NCBI RefSeq assembly: GCF_000738675.1
Contig: NZ_JPUX01000001.1
Span: 2,604,001-2,668,000 of the forward strand
Source of the DNA: Serratia nematodiphila DZ0503SBS1
GTDB taxonomy: Bacteria; Pseudomonadota; Gammaproteobacteria; Enterobacterales; Enterobacteriaceae
Direction: 5' to 3'
DNA length: 64,000 bases
How positions within the stretch are numbered: the stretch's first letter is position 1; each line of letters begins with the position of its first letter. Shown in pieces: positions 22,693 through 32,723 of the stretch. Both the position numbers and the translations under genes were made by a program. Under the pieces are notes generated by a model. That model had not been told where the DNA came from, did not search any database, and saw only the letters and a program-made list of their open reading frames with translations.

Positions 22693-25600
22693 ACTCACCC
22701 GGCGTCAGTGGTTGAAAGTGGGCCTGGCCTTCGGCGGATTGTCCGCTTTCGGCCTGAGCTATCGCGAAGTCGCCAAACGGGCGATCGACGGCATGATTCA
22801 CGGTACCTCAGGGCGGGTGACTCTGGATCGCATCAACGGCAACTCCCTGCCGCCAGAAGGGCGGGCAATGCCGGAATGGCAAGGCAATCCGCAACAGGCC
22901 ATCTCGATGACCCAATGTTTCGGCTGCTGGACGCAATGCGGCGTGCGGGTACGGGTGGACAGGCAGACCGACCGGGTATTGCGCATTGCCGGCAACCCTT
23001 ATCATCCGTTGTCTCAGGAACGGCACGTCGACTCTGCGTTGCCGCTGCAGGACGCGTTGGCGCAGTTGGGCGGCGAAAGCGGCCTCGACGCCCGTTCCAC
23101 CGCCTGCGCGCGCGGCGCCACGTTGCTGGAGGGGCTTTACAGCCCGCTGCGCGTCCTGGAGCCGATGAAGCGCGTCGGCAAACGCGGCGAGGGCAAGTGG
23201 CAGCGTATCAGCTTTGAGCAGTTGATCGCCGAAGTGGTGGAGGGCGGCAATCTGTTCGGCGAGGGGCATGTGGACGGCCTGCGGGCGATCCGCGATCTGG
23301 AGACGCCGATCGATGCCCGACGGCCGGGGCTGGGGCCGAAAGCCAACCAGCTATTGGTGACCAATGCCGGTGACGACGGGCGCGATAGCTTCCTGCGGCG
23401 CTTCGCCCAGAACAGTTTCGGCAGCAAAAACTTCGGCGCGCACGGCGCTTACTGCGGGCTGGCCTACCGTGCCGGTTCCGGCGCGTTGATGAACGATCTG
23501 GACAAGAACCCGCACGTGAAACCGGACTGGGAACAGGTCGAATTCGCGCTGTTTATGGGGACCTCACCGGCGCAGTCCGGCAACCCGTTCAAGCGCCAGG
23601 CCCGGCAATTGGCCAGCGCCAGATTGCGCAGCGAATTCCGTTATGCGGTAGTGGCGCCGGCGCTGCCGCTGACCACCACGTTGGCGGACGATCATGGCCA
23701 TTGGATCCCGATATTGCCGGGTACCGACTCGGCGCTGGCGATGGCGATGATCCGTTGGATCCTCGACCACCGGCGTTATCAGGCCGATTATCTCGCCATC
23801 CCGTCGGAGGCCGCCATGCAACGCGCCGGCGAGAAGAGCTGGACCAACGCCACGCATCTGGTGATCGCCGAGAGCGAGCATCCGCGGGCGGGGCAGCATC
23901 TGACGCAGGCCGATCTGAACGGCGCCGGGTCGGCGTCGCCGCTGGTGGTCAACGGCGCGGGTGAGCTGGTGGCGGCCGAGACGTGCGACAGCGCCGAGCT
24001 GTGGGTAACCCGTACGGTGACGCTGCACGATGGCGCGCAGGTGGAGGTGAAAAGCGGCTTCCAGTGTTTGAAAGAGGCCGCCGACAAGCTGTCGCCGGAG
24101 GCGTACAGCCGGCAATGCGGCGTGCCGGTGGCACGCATCGCGGCATTGGCCGAGGCCTTTACCGCCCACGGGCGCAAGGCGGCAGTGATCGCCCATGGCG
24201 GGATGATGGCGGCGAACGGGTTTTACAATACCTGGGCGGTGATGATGCTTAACGTGCTGATCGGCAACCTGAGCCTGGCGGGGGGCGTGTTCGTCGGCGG
24301 CGGTAAATTCAACGGCTTCGCCGAGGGGCCGCGCTATAACCTGGTCGAGTTTCCTGGCCTGGTAAAACCGAAAGGGCTGAATATCGCGCGCAGCAAGGCC
24401 GCCTATGAAACCTCCGACGAATACCGCGAAAAAGTGGCGGCGGGCGTTTCGCCCTGGCCGGCCAGGGCGCCCTGGTATCCGTTCGTCGCCGGGCAGTTGA
24501 CCGAGCTGCTGACCTCGGCGTTGGCGGGGTACCCCTACGGGCTGAAAGCCTGGATCTCGAACATGACCAACCCCTTGTTCGGTATCGCCGGGTTGCGCGG
24601 CGTGGCGGAGGAGCGGCTGAAAGATCCGGCGCGTTTGCCGCTGTTTATCGCTATCGATGCGTTTATCAACGAAACGACGGCGCTGGCCGACTATATCGTC
24701 CCGGACACCCATAATTTTGAGAGTTGGGGATTCAGCGCCCCCTGGGGCGGCGTCGCCAGTAAGGCCACCACCGCGCGCTGGCCGATAGTGACGCCGGCGA
24801 CTGCGCAAACGGCGCAAGGGCAGCCGATTTCCATGGAGGCGTTTTGCATTGCCGTCGCCAAACGCCTGGCGCTGCCGGGGTTCGGCGATCGCGCTATCGG
24901 CGACGGCCAGGGCGGGCTGCTGCCGCTCAACCGTGCCGAGGATTATTATCTGCGCGCCGCCGCCAACGTGGCGTTTTCCGGCAAGGCGCCGGTGCCGGCC
25001 GCGAGGGCGGACGAACTGACGCTGAGCGGTGTCGATCGCTTGCTGCCGCAACTGGCGCAGACGCTGCGCGCCGATGAGATCGACCGCGTGGCGTTTATCT
25101 ACAGCCGCGGCGGCCGCTTCGCCGATCACGACAGCGGCCGCCGCGACGGCAGCGTGGGCAACCGCTGGGAGAAACCGCTGCAGATCTGGAATGCGGAAGT
25201 GGCGAAGCACCGGCATGCGATCACCGGCGAGCGTTTCAGCGGCTGCCCCACCTGCTACCCGGCGCGTTTGTCGGACGGCCGCGCGGTGGAAGCGCTCTAC
25301 CCAGAACGGCAGTGGCCGCTGCGCCTGATGTCCTTTAAATCTAATGTGATGAGCAGCTCCACCGCGGTGATCCGGCGCCTGCACGACGTGAAGCCGGTGA
25401 ACCTGGTGGCCTTGAACCCGGCGGACGGAGCGCGTTTCGGCATTCAACACGGTGATTGGGTGCGCATCAGCACGCCGGGCGGCAGCCGCGAGGCGCAGAT
25501 CAGTTTGCTGGCGGGGGTGATGCCCGGCGTGATCGCGGTGGAACACGGCTACGGCCACCGGGAGATGGGAGCCAGCCAGCACTACCTGGACGGCGAACCG

Positions 25601-25756
25601 CTGGCGATGGATGAGCGCATCGCCGCCGGCATCAATCTCAACGATTTGGGCTTTGCCGATCCGACGCGCGAAGTGCCGAACACCTGGCTGGATTGGGTGA
25701 CCGGTGCGGCGGTGCGTCAGGGTATTCCGGCGGCGATCGTTAAACTTTCCGCGTAA
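22685..25756 (+). CDS. ttrA: TtrA, tetrathionate reductase catalytic subunit
   Basis: Periplasmic molybdopterin (MGD) reductase of 1023 residues turning tetrathionate into thiosulfate. It starts at ATG 22685 with the Tat motif LTRRQWLKVG. A cluster region CFGCWTQCGVRVRV lies near residue 80. HGAYCGLAYRAG holds the likely Mo-ligand Cys. The C-terminal half has the usual MGD-binding blocks (NPLFGIAG, DYIVPDTHNFE, and the final beta domain RISTPGGSREAQ). The family is about 1020 residues, so the gene is full length. Confidence 0.95.
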   Translation: MAKLTRRQWLKVGLAFGGLSAFGLSYREVAKRAIDGMIHGTSGRVTLDRINGNSLPPEGRAMPEWQGNPQQAISMTQCFGCWTQCGVRVRVDRQTDRVLRIAGNPYHPLSQERHVDSALPLQDALAQLGGESGLDARSTACARGATLLEGLYSPLRVLEPMKRVGKRGEGKWQRISFEQLIAEVVEGGNLFGEGHVDGLRAIRDLETPIDARRPGLGPKANQLLVTNAGDDGRDSFLRRFAQNSFGSKNFGAHGAYCGLAYRAGSGALMNDLDKNPHVKPDWEQVEFALFMGTSPAQSGNPFKRQARQLASARLRSEFRYAVVAPALPLTTTLADDHGHWIPILPGTDSALAMAMIRWILDHRRYQADYLAIPSEAAMQRAGEKSWTNATHLVIAESEHPRAGQHLTQADLNGAGSASPLVVNGAGELVAAETCDSAELWVTRTVTLHDGAQVEVKSGFQCLKEAADKLSPEAYSRQCGVPVARIAALAEAFTAHGRKAAVIAHGGMMAANGFYNTWAVMMLNVLIGNLSLAGGVFVGGGKFNGFAEGPRYNLVEFPGLVKPKGLNIARSKAAYETSDEYREKVAAGVSPWPARAPWYPFVAGQLTELLTSALAGYPYGLKAWISNMTNPLFGIAGLRGVAEERLKDPARLPLFIAIDAFINETTALADYIVPDTHNFESWGFSAPWGGVASKATTARWPIVTPATAQTAQGQPISMEAFCIAVAKRLALPGFGDRAIGDGQGGLLPLNRAEDYYLRAAANVAFSGKAPVPAARADELTLSGVDRLLPQLAQTLRADEIDRVAFIYSRGGRFADHDSGRRDGSVGNRWEKPLQIWNAEVAKHRHAITGERFSGCPTCYPARLSDGRAVEALYPERQWPLRLMSFKSNVMSSSTAVIRRLHDVKPVNLVALNPADGARFGIQHGDWVRISTPGGSREAQISLLAGVMPGVIAVEHGYGHREMGASQHYLDGEPLAMDERIAAGINLNDLGFADPTREVPNTWLDWVTGAAVRQGIPAAIVKLSA

Positions 25757-25759
25757 ACG

Positions 25760-25822
25760 GCAGACGAAAAAAAACCTGCTGTAACAGCAGGTTTTCTTAA
25801 ATTTGGTCGGCATGAGAGGATT
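25760..25822. repeat. Direct repeat copy A: terminator plus partial tRNA-Pro 3' end
   Basis: 63 bases repeated 164 bases further on with a single mismatch (25799 versus 25963). It contains a terminator and the last 19 bases of tRNA-Pro. Confidence 0.93.
25767..25798. terminator. Bidirectional terminator after ttrA
   Basis: AAACCTGCTG-TAA-CAGCAGGTTT with A and T tracts, directly after the ttrA stop. Confidence 0.88.
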
Positions 25823-25923
25823 ATGCGCATCTTCGATGCTTGCCCTGCGGGCCGTTGCTAAAGCAACGTGGTCTCACTTCGTTCGGCTCAAACCTCCTGC
25901 GGAGATTCTCATCCTCCCGACGT

Positions 25924-25986
25924 GCAGACGAAAAAAAACCTGCTGTAACAGCAGGTTTTCTTGAATTTGGTCGGCATGAGAGGATT
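25924..25986. repeat. Direct repeat copy B: terminator plus tRNA-Pro 3' end
   Basis: Intact copy adjoining the functional tRNA. The hairpin at 25931-25962 terminates the tRNA on the minus strand. The 101 bases between copies (25823-25923) hold no gene. Confidence 0.93.
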
Positions 25987-26044
25987 CGAACCTCCGACCC
26001 CCGACACCCCATGACGGTGCGCTACCAGGCTGCGCTACATGCCG
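25968..26044 (-). tRNA. proL: tRNA-Pro (GGG)
   Basis: 77-nt tRNA with encoded CCA on the minus strand. The acceptor CGGCATG pairs with CATGCCG; the anticodon region CATGGGGTG gives GGG. The body is nearly identical to E. coli proL, and its place next to yejM is conserved. Confidence 0.95.
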
Positions 26045-26122
26045 ACGCTATCAAAAATCATACTACCGATTCCTGATGTTAATGCAAGCGCCTCGCCACT
26101 TGATTGCTTTAGTTTTAAGCAG

Positions 26123-27904
26123 TTAGTTGGCGATAAAGCGTTTTACATCGGTCAACACCTGCAACAGCAGAGCAAGCTGCGGTTTCTCGTCCTTTATCTC
26201 TTCGCCGTTCTGATCGTAGACGCGATAGTTGCCATTGTTGTCCAGCATCAGCGTTTGTGTCGGCGTGGTGATCACCAGCTGGTTGCCATCGCCGGTGGCG
26301 ATCCAGTTGTTGCGGCGCTGGGCGGTGAACAGATCCTCGCCTTGCGAATAGTCTTTCGGCGCGGTTTGCACGTGCAGCAGGCGTTGCATCAAGGTGCGCA
26401 TGACGTCGTTATGGCCGGTCAGCTTGCTGATGGTCTGCGCCGGGGTGCCCGGCCAGTGGATCACCAACGGCACCTGCAGCTGCGCCTGGTTGAAGGCGGT
26501 GCCGGCGCCCCATTGGCCTTTGCCACTGTCGTTGAACTCGACGCCGTGCTCGGCGGTGATCACCACCACGGTTTTATCCAGCAGGCCGCGCTGTTTCAGC
26601 GTGTCCAGCACCCGGGCTATCTGAGCATCCACATCTTGCGCGCCGGTGCGGTAGCGCCGAATAAAGTCGGCCGGAACCGGTTTTTTGTCGCCTTCGGTCG
26701 GCTCGGCGCCGCTGAAGTTGATATAGGAGAACCACGGCTCTTTGCTACCCTGGTCTGCCAACCAACGTTGCCATTGCTGGGTAGTTTGGGCGTCGCTTTG
26801 CGGCGTCGGCGTCGGCAGCGAGAAGTCGGTCAACAGCGCCTGGCGGTACAGGCTGGCATTGAAGCCATCGGAGGAGAACAGCCCCAGCTGGTAGCCCCGA
26901 TCGCCGAGCGCATTGATCAGTGCCGACGGCTTGCGGCCAGCGAGCACGCTGTCCAGATAGGTCGGGGAAATGCCGTAGAACAGGCCGAACAGCCCGGTAT
27001 CGGCATGGTTGCCCGAACTGTAGTGATCGCTGAAACGCACGTTTTCCTGGGCGAAGCGGGTCAGGGTTGGCATGTCCTGCGCCACGTCTTTGGCGCGAAT
27101 GCCGTCCACTACGATCATCAGCAGGTTATAGCCGCTGCCTTTATCGCCGTAGCTGAGATCGCTGAGCGGATACTCCACCGACACCGCTTCCGGGTTGCCC
27201 TGTTGCACCAGACGGCGCTCATACTCTTGCTGGTCGAGCAGGCCGTGTTTCTCGAGGAACTTGCGCGCGGTCATCGGGTACGAGAGCGGCAGGTTGGCCC
27301 GCTGCATGGTGATCGGGCGATAGAAGTTGGCGTCGGCCCAGATATAAATCAGGTGCGACGCGAAAAAGGCGCTGATAAACAGCGCCGCCAGCGGCTTGCC
27401 GAAGCGGCGGCGGTTCAGGCTGCGCAGCTTCTGCCAGCTCCAGGTGCCGAACAGCATCTCCACCAGGAAGATCACCGGCACGCAGATAAACATCAGCTGC
27501 CAGTCACGCGACAGTTCGCTTTGATCCGGGTTGACCACCAGATCCCACACCACCGGATTGAGGTGCAGGTGGAAATGGGAGAACACTTCGCTGTCGACCA
27601 GCAACAGCGTGAGCCCGATGGTGGCCAACGCGGCGGAAATAAATCGCAGCAGCCGCTGCGACATCACCACGAAGGTGAGCGGGAAGATCACCAGCAAATA
27701 GCCGGCGAACACGATAAAGCTGAAATGCCCCAGCAGGCTGACAAAGGCATAGACCCGGCCCAGCAGGGATGCGGGCCAGTCGGTGACAAACAGGTAGCGG
27801 CTGCCCAGCCCAAGGGCGAGCAGGATGTTGAATAAGGCGAACCAGTGCCCCCAGCTGATCATCTGGGAGACTTTTTCACGATAACGCTGACGGTTTGTCA
27901 CCAT
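26123..27904 (-). CDS. yejM: YejM (PbgA/LapC), inner-membrane regulator of LpxC
   Basis: Protein of 593 residues. Five N-terminal membrane helices (to about residue 190) are followed by a periplasmic sulfatase-like globular domain (MIVVDGIRAKDV, HYSSGNHADTG, VVVITAEHGVEF). In E. coli it senses periplasmic LPS and restrains LapB-FtsH degradation of LpxC; it is essential there. It lies 9 bases after yejL in the same operon. Confidence 0.95.
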   Translation of the reverse strand: MVTNRQRYREKVSQMISWGHWFALFNILLALGLGSRYLFVTDWPASLLGRVYAFVSLLGHFSFIVFAGYLLVIFPLTFVVMSQRLLRFISAALATIGLTLLLVDSEVFSHFHLHLNPVVWDLVVNPDQSELSRDWQLMFICVPVIFLVEMLFGTWSWQKLRSLNRRRFGKPLAALFISAFFASHLIYIWADANFYRPITMQRANLPLSYPMTARKFLEKHGLLDQQEYERRLVQQGNPEAVSVEYPLSDLSYGDKGSGYNLLMIVVDGIRAKDVAQDMPTLTRFAQENVRFSDHYSSGNHADTGLFGLFYGISPTYLDSVLAGRKPSALINALGDRGYQLGLFSSDGFNASLYRQALLTDFSLPTPTPQSDAQTTQQWQRWLADQGSKEPWFSYINFSGAEPTEGDKKPVPADFIRRYRTGAQDVDAQIARVLDTLKQRGLLDKTVVVITAEHGVEFNDSGKGQWGAGTAFNQAQLQVPLVIHWPGTPAQTISKLTGHNDVMRTLMQRLLHVQTAPKDYSQGEDLFTAQRRNNWIATGDGNQLVITTPTQTLMLDNNGNYRVYDQNGEEIKDEKPQLALLLQVLTDVKRFIAN

Positions 27905-27913
27905 AAGTCAATA

Positions 27914-28141
27914 TTAATGTGCTTTATCTTCACGGACAGAAGCCTGCAAGGCTTCCGCGAACGATCTCGCCAGGGTTTTCCGCTGCGCGGGGGCAACGCT
28001 GGTGTTGATCAAATTAGTGACCATGTTGCCCAGCACCATCAGGGAAAGATCGGTGGGGGTATGGTGTTTTTCCAGAACATTGACCAGCTCTGAGAGCAGT
28101 TGTTCAACGTGTTCGTCACTGTAACGGGATGATTGTGGCAT
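27914..28141 (-). CDS. yejL: YejL, UPF0352 family
   Basis: Small helical protein of 75 residues ([16 protein letters not shown]). The start at 28141 is chosen over the frame start 24 bases upstream because it matches the E. coli protein. Function unknown. First gene of yejLM, divergent from yejK. Confidence 0.93.
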   Translation of the reverse strand: MPQSSRYSDEHVEQLLSELVNVLEKHHTPTDLSLMVLGNMVTNLINTSVAPAQRKTLARSFAEALQASVREDKAH

Positions 28142-28352
28142 AAAATTGCGCTTAGTAATCTGCAAAGTGCCCTATCTTACCGTATAGGGCAGTGATTTTC
28201 CGCTCTTTTATCACTTCCTGTCATTCGGGAAATTGTTCGCCCGCGCCGGGGCGGGGCCCCGCTGCGCCTTTCCGGTTTGCCGCCGCTTTTTAGTATTGCA
28301 GGGCGGGGTCTTCAGTGTTTGAATACGCGCCTAAAGAACAGGAGGATTTATC

Positions 28353-29360
28353 ATGAGTCTGGATATCGACCAGATCGCTCTGCACCAATTGGTGAAACGC
28401 GACGAGCAAACGCTGGACGTGGTGTTGCGCGATACCTTGCTTCCCACCAACGCGGCGGTGGAAGAAATGATGACGGAACTGCATCGCGTCTACAGCGCCA
28501 AGAGCAAGGCCTTGGGCCTGTTCAACGAAGGCAGCGAACTGGCGGAAGCGCTGCGCACTTGCCGCAAGGACGATAAGGACTTTCTGGCCTTCAGCCGCGC
28601 GGCGACCGGCCGCCTGCGCGACGAACTGGCGAAGTATCCGTTTGCCGAAGGCGGCGTGGTGCTGTTCGGCCAATACCGTTATCTGGCGGTGGAGTACTTG
28701 CTGATCGCGGTGCTGAACAGCCGTAACAGCATGCGCGTCAACGAAGAGCTGGATATCAACACCACGCACTATCTGGACATCAACAACGCCGATATCGTCG
28801 CGCGCATCGATCTGACCGAATGGGAAACCAACCCGGAATCGACCCGCTATCTGACCTTCCTGCGCGGGCGCGTAGGCCGCAAGGTCGCCGATTTCTTCAT
28901 GGATTTCCTGGCGGCGTCCGAAGGGTTGGACACCAAGGCGCAAAACCGCGGGCTGCTGCAGGCGGTGGACGACTACTGCGCCGATGCGCAGTTGGACAAG
29001 AACGAGCGCCAGTCGGTGCGCCAACAGGTGTACAGCTACTGCAACGAACAGCTGCAGGCGGGCGAAGAGATTGAACTGCAGGCCCTGTCGCAGGAGCTGT
29101 CGCCGGTCGGCGAGAAAGACTTCATGCAGTTCTCCAGCGAGCAAGGGTATGAGTTGGAGGAAAGCTTCCCGGCGGATCGCGGCACGCTGCGCCAGCTGAC
29201 CAAATTTGCTGGCAGCGGCGGCGGTATCAGCCTGAATTTCGACGCCATGCTGTTGGGCGAGCGCATTTTCTGGGATGCGGCCACCGACACGCTGACCATC
29301 AGAGGCACGCCGCCGAACCTACGCGATCAGCTGCAGCGCCGGACCGGCAGCGGCAAGTAA
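28353..29360 (+). CDS. yejK: YejK (NdpA), nucleoid-associated protein
   Basis: Protein of 335 residues in the 37-kD nucleoid-associated family, recovered with spermidine nucleoids in E. coli. The start [19 protein letters not shown] follows AGGAGG. The conserved C-terminus [28 protein letters not shown] segment is present. Monocistronic; ends in a terminator shared with rplY. Confidence 0.95.
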   Translation: MSLDIDQIALHQLVKRDEQTLDVVLRDTLLPTNAAVEEMMTELHRVYSAKSKALGLFNEGSELAEALRTCRKDDKDFLAFSRAATGRLRDELAKYPFAEGGVVLFGQYRYLAVEYLLIAVLNSRNSMRVNEELDINTTHYLDINNADIVARIDLTEWETNPESTRYLTFLRGRVGRKVADFFMDFLAASEGLDTKAQNRGLLQAVDDYCADAQLDKNERQSVRQQVYSYCNEQLQAGEEIELQALSQELSPVGEKDFMQFSSEQGYELEESFPADRGTLRQLTKFAGSGGGISLNFDAMLLGERIFWDAATDTLTIRGTPPNLRDQLQRRTGSGK

Positions 29361-29382
29361 GCGCGCCGGATCGCAGACAATA

Positions 29383-29412
29383 AAAAACGCCGCAATTGCG
29401 GCGTTCTTTATT
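29383..29412. terminator. Bidirectional terminator between yejK and rplY
   Basis: AACGCCGCAATTGCGGCGTT with an A tract before and T-rich bases after. Confidence 0.85.
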
Positions 29413-29444
29413 TCGGCGTCCCGAAAGGTTCGAAAACGTAGCGA

Positions 29445-29729
29445 TTAAACGCGAACGAAGTCGATGTGAGCCAGTTTTGGCTTGAACGGGTGACGCTGTA
29501 CAGCCTGAACCTTAACTTTGGTTTCTTTACCGTCGATAACCAGAGTTACTGCTTCGCTGTAGAATTCTGGTTTAGCTTCCATGTTCTTAACAGAATCATG
29601 GTCCAATTCGATGGAAACTGCAGCTTCTTTGCCACCGTAAACGATAGCTGGGAATTTGTTTGCTGCACGCAGGCGGCGGCTCGCACCTTTACCCTGGTCT
29701 TTACGTACTTCTGCATTGATAGTGAACAT
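29445..29729 (-). CDS. rplY: Ribosomal protein bL25
   Basis: 5S rRNA-binding protein of 94 residues, the short enterobacterial form without the CTC extension. [21 protein letters not shown] is the RNA-binding part; it ends [17 protein letters not shown]-richer codon use typical of highly expressed genes. Confidence 0.97.
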   Translation of the reverse strand: MFTINAEVRKDQGKGASRRLRAANKFPAIVYGGKEAAVSIELDHDSVKNMEAKPEFYSEAVTLVIDGKETKVKVQAVQRHPFKPKLAHIDFVRV

Positions 29730-29891
29730 TGTTTTTTCTCTTAAAAGAAAATTTACCCTGCTACAGGCGACCCAAGTAGCAAGTTCGGAAATCCGCTTTA
29801 ACGCTGGGCAGGCCCAAGTAAAGCGCGCGGCATTTTAACGGAAAGCCGCCTGTAGGGCAACGAAAACCTGTCCAGATTGGGGACCGTTCGC

Positions 29892-31649
29892 TCAGGTCAA
29901 TTGATTGGCGCGGCGGAAACGGCCTTGATAATCGAACACTTTCTCGCGCACCTGCCAAAACTGGCCGCGTTTGCGCGCCACCACGAAATCCGGATGGCGC
30001 AGCGCCTGCTGTTGCGCCAGCACGTCGGCGGCGGTGTGCCAGGCGAACGGCACGCCCGGCGCGCGCTGGTGCGGGCGCAGGAACAGCATCTCGAACGCTT
30101 TGCGCTGCGCCGGCGTCTGCAGGCGGAAGCGCTCGCTGGTGCTGGTGCCGTCCTCGTCGTAATAGGTGGCCTTCAGCCATTCGCCCTTGTCATCGCGGCC
30201 GCTCTGCAGTTCCATGCCGCCGCAGCGCAGCACCAGCGCGTCTTTCAGCTTCAGCGCCGCTTTCAGCATATCGTCGGGATCGACCAGCACCTCCTGACAC
30301 TGATGGCAGCGGCGTGCGGCGATGTCGTTCTCCGCGCCGCAGTGCGGGCAGCTCTTGAACCGGAAGCGGTAATCGCACTGTTCGCGGTGGCCGTCGTCGT
30401 CTTCCAGCCAGCCCTGACAGCGGCGGCCGTAGTGCTCGATGATATCGCCGTTCTCGGTGCACTTGCCCCAGAACAGATTGGCGAAGCCGCAGGCCGGGCA
30501 GAACACCTGCACCGGCTGGCTGTCGCCGTGCGGCTTGCTGACGCCGACCTCAGGCGTGAACAGATCGTGCGGGTTGCCGGCATAGTCGAGGATCAGACAA
30601 TCCTCCTTGCCGGGCGCCAGCCGCAGCCCGCGGCCGACGATCTGCTGATACAGGCTGACGGACTCGGTCGGGCGCAGGATCGCGATCAGATCGACGTGCG
30701 GCGCGTCGAAACCGGTGGTCAATACCGCTACGTTGACCAGATAGCGCAACTGCTGTTGTTTGAACGCCTCGATCAGCGCATCGCGCTCGGCGGGCGGTGT
30801 TTCTGCGCTGACCAGCGCGGCCTCGCCGTTCGGCAGAAGGCCGTGGATCTCGCGGGCGTGCTCGACGGTGGCGGCGAAGATCATCACCCCTTTGCGATCG
30901 TCGGCGTACTCCACAATCTGGCTGATAATGTGCGGCGTGACGCGGTTTTGCCGCTTCAGCTCGCGGTTCAGATCCGCTTCGCTGAACAGGCCGTTGCTTC
31001 TGGCCTCCAGCCGGCTGAAATCGTACTGCACAATCGGCATGTCCAGCCGCTCAGGCGGCACCAGGAAGCCGTTCTTAATCATATAGCGCAGCGGCAGCTC
31101 ATAGATGCAGTCGCGAAACAGGCTGGCGCCGTCGCCGCGGGTAAAACCGTGGTAGTGATACTGGTAAATCCAGCCCTTGCCCAGACGATAGGGCGTGGCG
31201 GTCAACCCCAGCAGCCGCAGCTGCGGGTTGGTTTTCTGCAAATGCTGGATGATTTGTTGGTACTGGCTGTCGTCGTCGTCACTGATGCGGTGGCATTCAT
31301 CGACGATCAGCAGCGAAAAGGCGCCGTCGAACAGCGGCAGGTTGCGCGCCACCGACTGCACGCTGCCGAACACCACTTTGCCGGCGCTCTCTTTTTGTTG
31401 CAGACCGGCGGCGAAGATGTCCGCCTCCAGGCCGTAGGCGCAGTATTTGGCGTGGTTTTGCGCCACCAGTTCCTTGACGTGCGCCAACACCAGCACCCGC
31501 CCACGGGCGCGCTTCGCCAGTTCGGCGATCACCAGGCTTTTGCCGGCGCCGGTCGGCAGCACGATCAGCGCCGGTTCGGGACGCTGCCGAAAATGGTTGA
31601 TGGTGGCTTCGACCGCTTCCAGTTGGTAGGGGCGTAGGGTAAAGGCCAT
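29892..31649 (-). CDS. radD: RadD (YejH), DNA repair helicase
   Basis: Superfamily 2 helicase of 585 residues. Walker A LPTGAGKS near residue 35, motif II VDECHR, motif [14 protein letters not shown], motif [15 protein letters not shown]. The C-terminal region has several Cys pairs (CPAC...[10 protein letters not shown]...CHQC) forming zinc fingers. It aids RecA-dependent recombination and crosslink survival in E. coli. ATG 31649 reproduces the E. coli N-terminus MAFTLRPYQ; the longer frame is rejected. Confidence 0.95.
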   Translation of the reverse strand: MAFTLRPYQLEAVEATINHFRQRPEPALIVLPTGAGKSLVIAELAKRARGRVLVLAHVKELVAQNHAKYCAYGLEADIFAAGLQQKESAGKVVFGSVQSVARNLPLFDGAFSLLIVDECHRISDDDDSQYQQIIQHLQKTNPQLRLLGLTATPYRLGKGWIYQYHYHGFTRGDGASLFRDCIYELPLRYMIKNGFLVPPERLDMPIVQYDFSRLEARSNGLFSEADLNRELKRQNRVTPHIISQIVEYADDRKGVMIFAATVEHAREIHGLLPNGEAALVSAETPPAERDALIEAFKQQQLRYLVNVAVLTTGFDAPHVDLIAILRPTESVSLYQQIVGRGLRLAPGKEDCLILDYAGNPHDLFTPEVGVSKPHGDSQPVQVFCPACGFANLFWGKCTENGDIIEHYGRRCQGWLEDDDGHREQCDYRFRFKSCPHCGAENDIAARRCHQCQEVLVDPDDMLKAALKLKDALVLRCGGMELQSGRDDKGEWLKATYYDEDGTSTSERFRLQTPAQRKAFEMLFLRPHQRAPGVPFAWHTAADVLAQQQALRHPDFVVARKRGQFWQVREKVFDYQGRFRRANQLT

Positions 31650-31968
31650 AAAATGAACGCCGTAGAGTGGAATGGGCCGCCGGGTACAGATCTTGTCGCC
31701 CCCGTTCCCACAGAAACAGCGACATTTTACGCCCCGGGCGGCCGAAAAATTTCTACTATTATGCCTTCTGCGCGCGCGCGGTGCGAGAAGCGTGAAAATT
31801 ACCTCTGTCGGGCAACGCGTTGTGTCGCTATACTTGTGTGACAGCAATCGCTGTTCCCCCACGCGATTCCCCCCCTGAACCTGCTATTTGCACCCGGTGC
31901 AACGGCGGGCGTCATATTTTGGCAATACGATCAATGCGATCATAACAACGACAGGCAAAGCAGATCCC
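31650..31968. other. Divergent promoter region radD / rsuA
   Basis: 319 bases without a gene. A TATACT at 31829-31834 is a likely -10 for rsuA. A GC-rich CGCGCGCG stretch lies at 31770-31778. Nothing else recognised. Confidence 0.5.
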
Positions 31969-32682
31969 ATGCGATTGGACAAGTTTTTATCTCAGCAGTT
32001 AGGCATCAGCCGTGCGCTGGTCGCGCGCGAACTTCGGGCTAAACGCGTCACCGTGGACGGTGAGGTAGTGAAGAGCGGGGCTGTCAAACTGACCCCGGAG
32101 CAAGAAGTGGCGTTCGACGGCAATCCGCTGCAGCAGCAGAACGGCCCGCGCTATTTCATGCTCAACAAACCGCAGGGCTACGTCTGCTCTACCGACGATC
32201 CCGATCATCCGACGGTGCTGTATTTCCTCGATGAGCCGGTCGCGTACAAGCTGCACGCCGCCGGGCGGTTGGATATCGACACCACAGGGCTGGTGCTGAT
32301 GACCGACGACGGTCAATGGTCGCACCGTGTCACGTCGCCGCGCCACCACTGCGAGAAAACCTATTTGGTCACGTTGGAGCACCCGTTGGCGGAAGACACC
32401 GCGCAGCGTTTCGCTGAAGGGGTGCAACTGCACAACGAGAAAGATCTGACGCGGCCGGCGACGCTGGAGCAGGTCGACGAGCACGTGGTGCGCTTGACCA
32501 TCAGGGAAGGGCGCTACCACCAGGTGAAGCGGATGTTCGCCGCCGTCGGCAACCGGGTGATCGCGTTGCACCGTGAGCGCATCGGCGCCATCGTGCTGGA
32601 TGACGATCTGGCGCCGGGCGAATACCGCCCATTGACAGAAGAAGAGATCGCCAGCGTGGGCGCGCCGCACCTGCAGGACTGA
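31969..32682 (+). CDS. rsuA: RsuA, 16S rRNA pseudouridine(516) synthase
   Basis: Protein of 237 residues. An N-terminal S4 domain ([23 protein letters not shown]) precedes the catalytic domain with the Asp motif [17 protein letters not shown] and the C-terminal [19 protein letters not shown] 31969 gives the conserved start. It modifies U516 in the 16S 5' domain. Followed closely by bcr, probably one transcript. Confidence 0.95.
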   Translation: MRLDKFLSQQLGISRALVARELRAKRVTVDGEVVKSGAVKLTPEQEVAFDGNPLQQQNGPRYFMLNKPQGYVCSTDDPDHPTVLYFLDEPVAYKLHAAGRLDIDTTGLVLMTDDGQWSHRVTSPRHHCEKTYLVTLEHPLAEDTAQRFAEGVQLHNEKDLTRPATLEQVDEHVVRLTIREGRYHQVKRMFAAVGNRVIALHRERIGAIVLDDDLAPGEYRPLTEEEIASVGAPHLQD

Positions 32683-32723
32683 TAACCGATCATTGATTGC
32701 GGCCGATTAAGGAGTCGTGGAAC

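Noticed and set aside
23564..25813. 749-codon frame antisense to ttrA, and similar long antisense frames at 9122-10363, 26039-27835, 38717-40453, 48962-50881, 51603-54014 and 58243-59961
   Set aside because: Composition is His/Arg/Gln/Ala-rich without domains. These are mirror frames of GC-rich genes on the other strand that are clearly identified.
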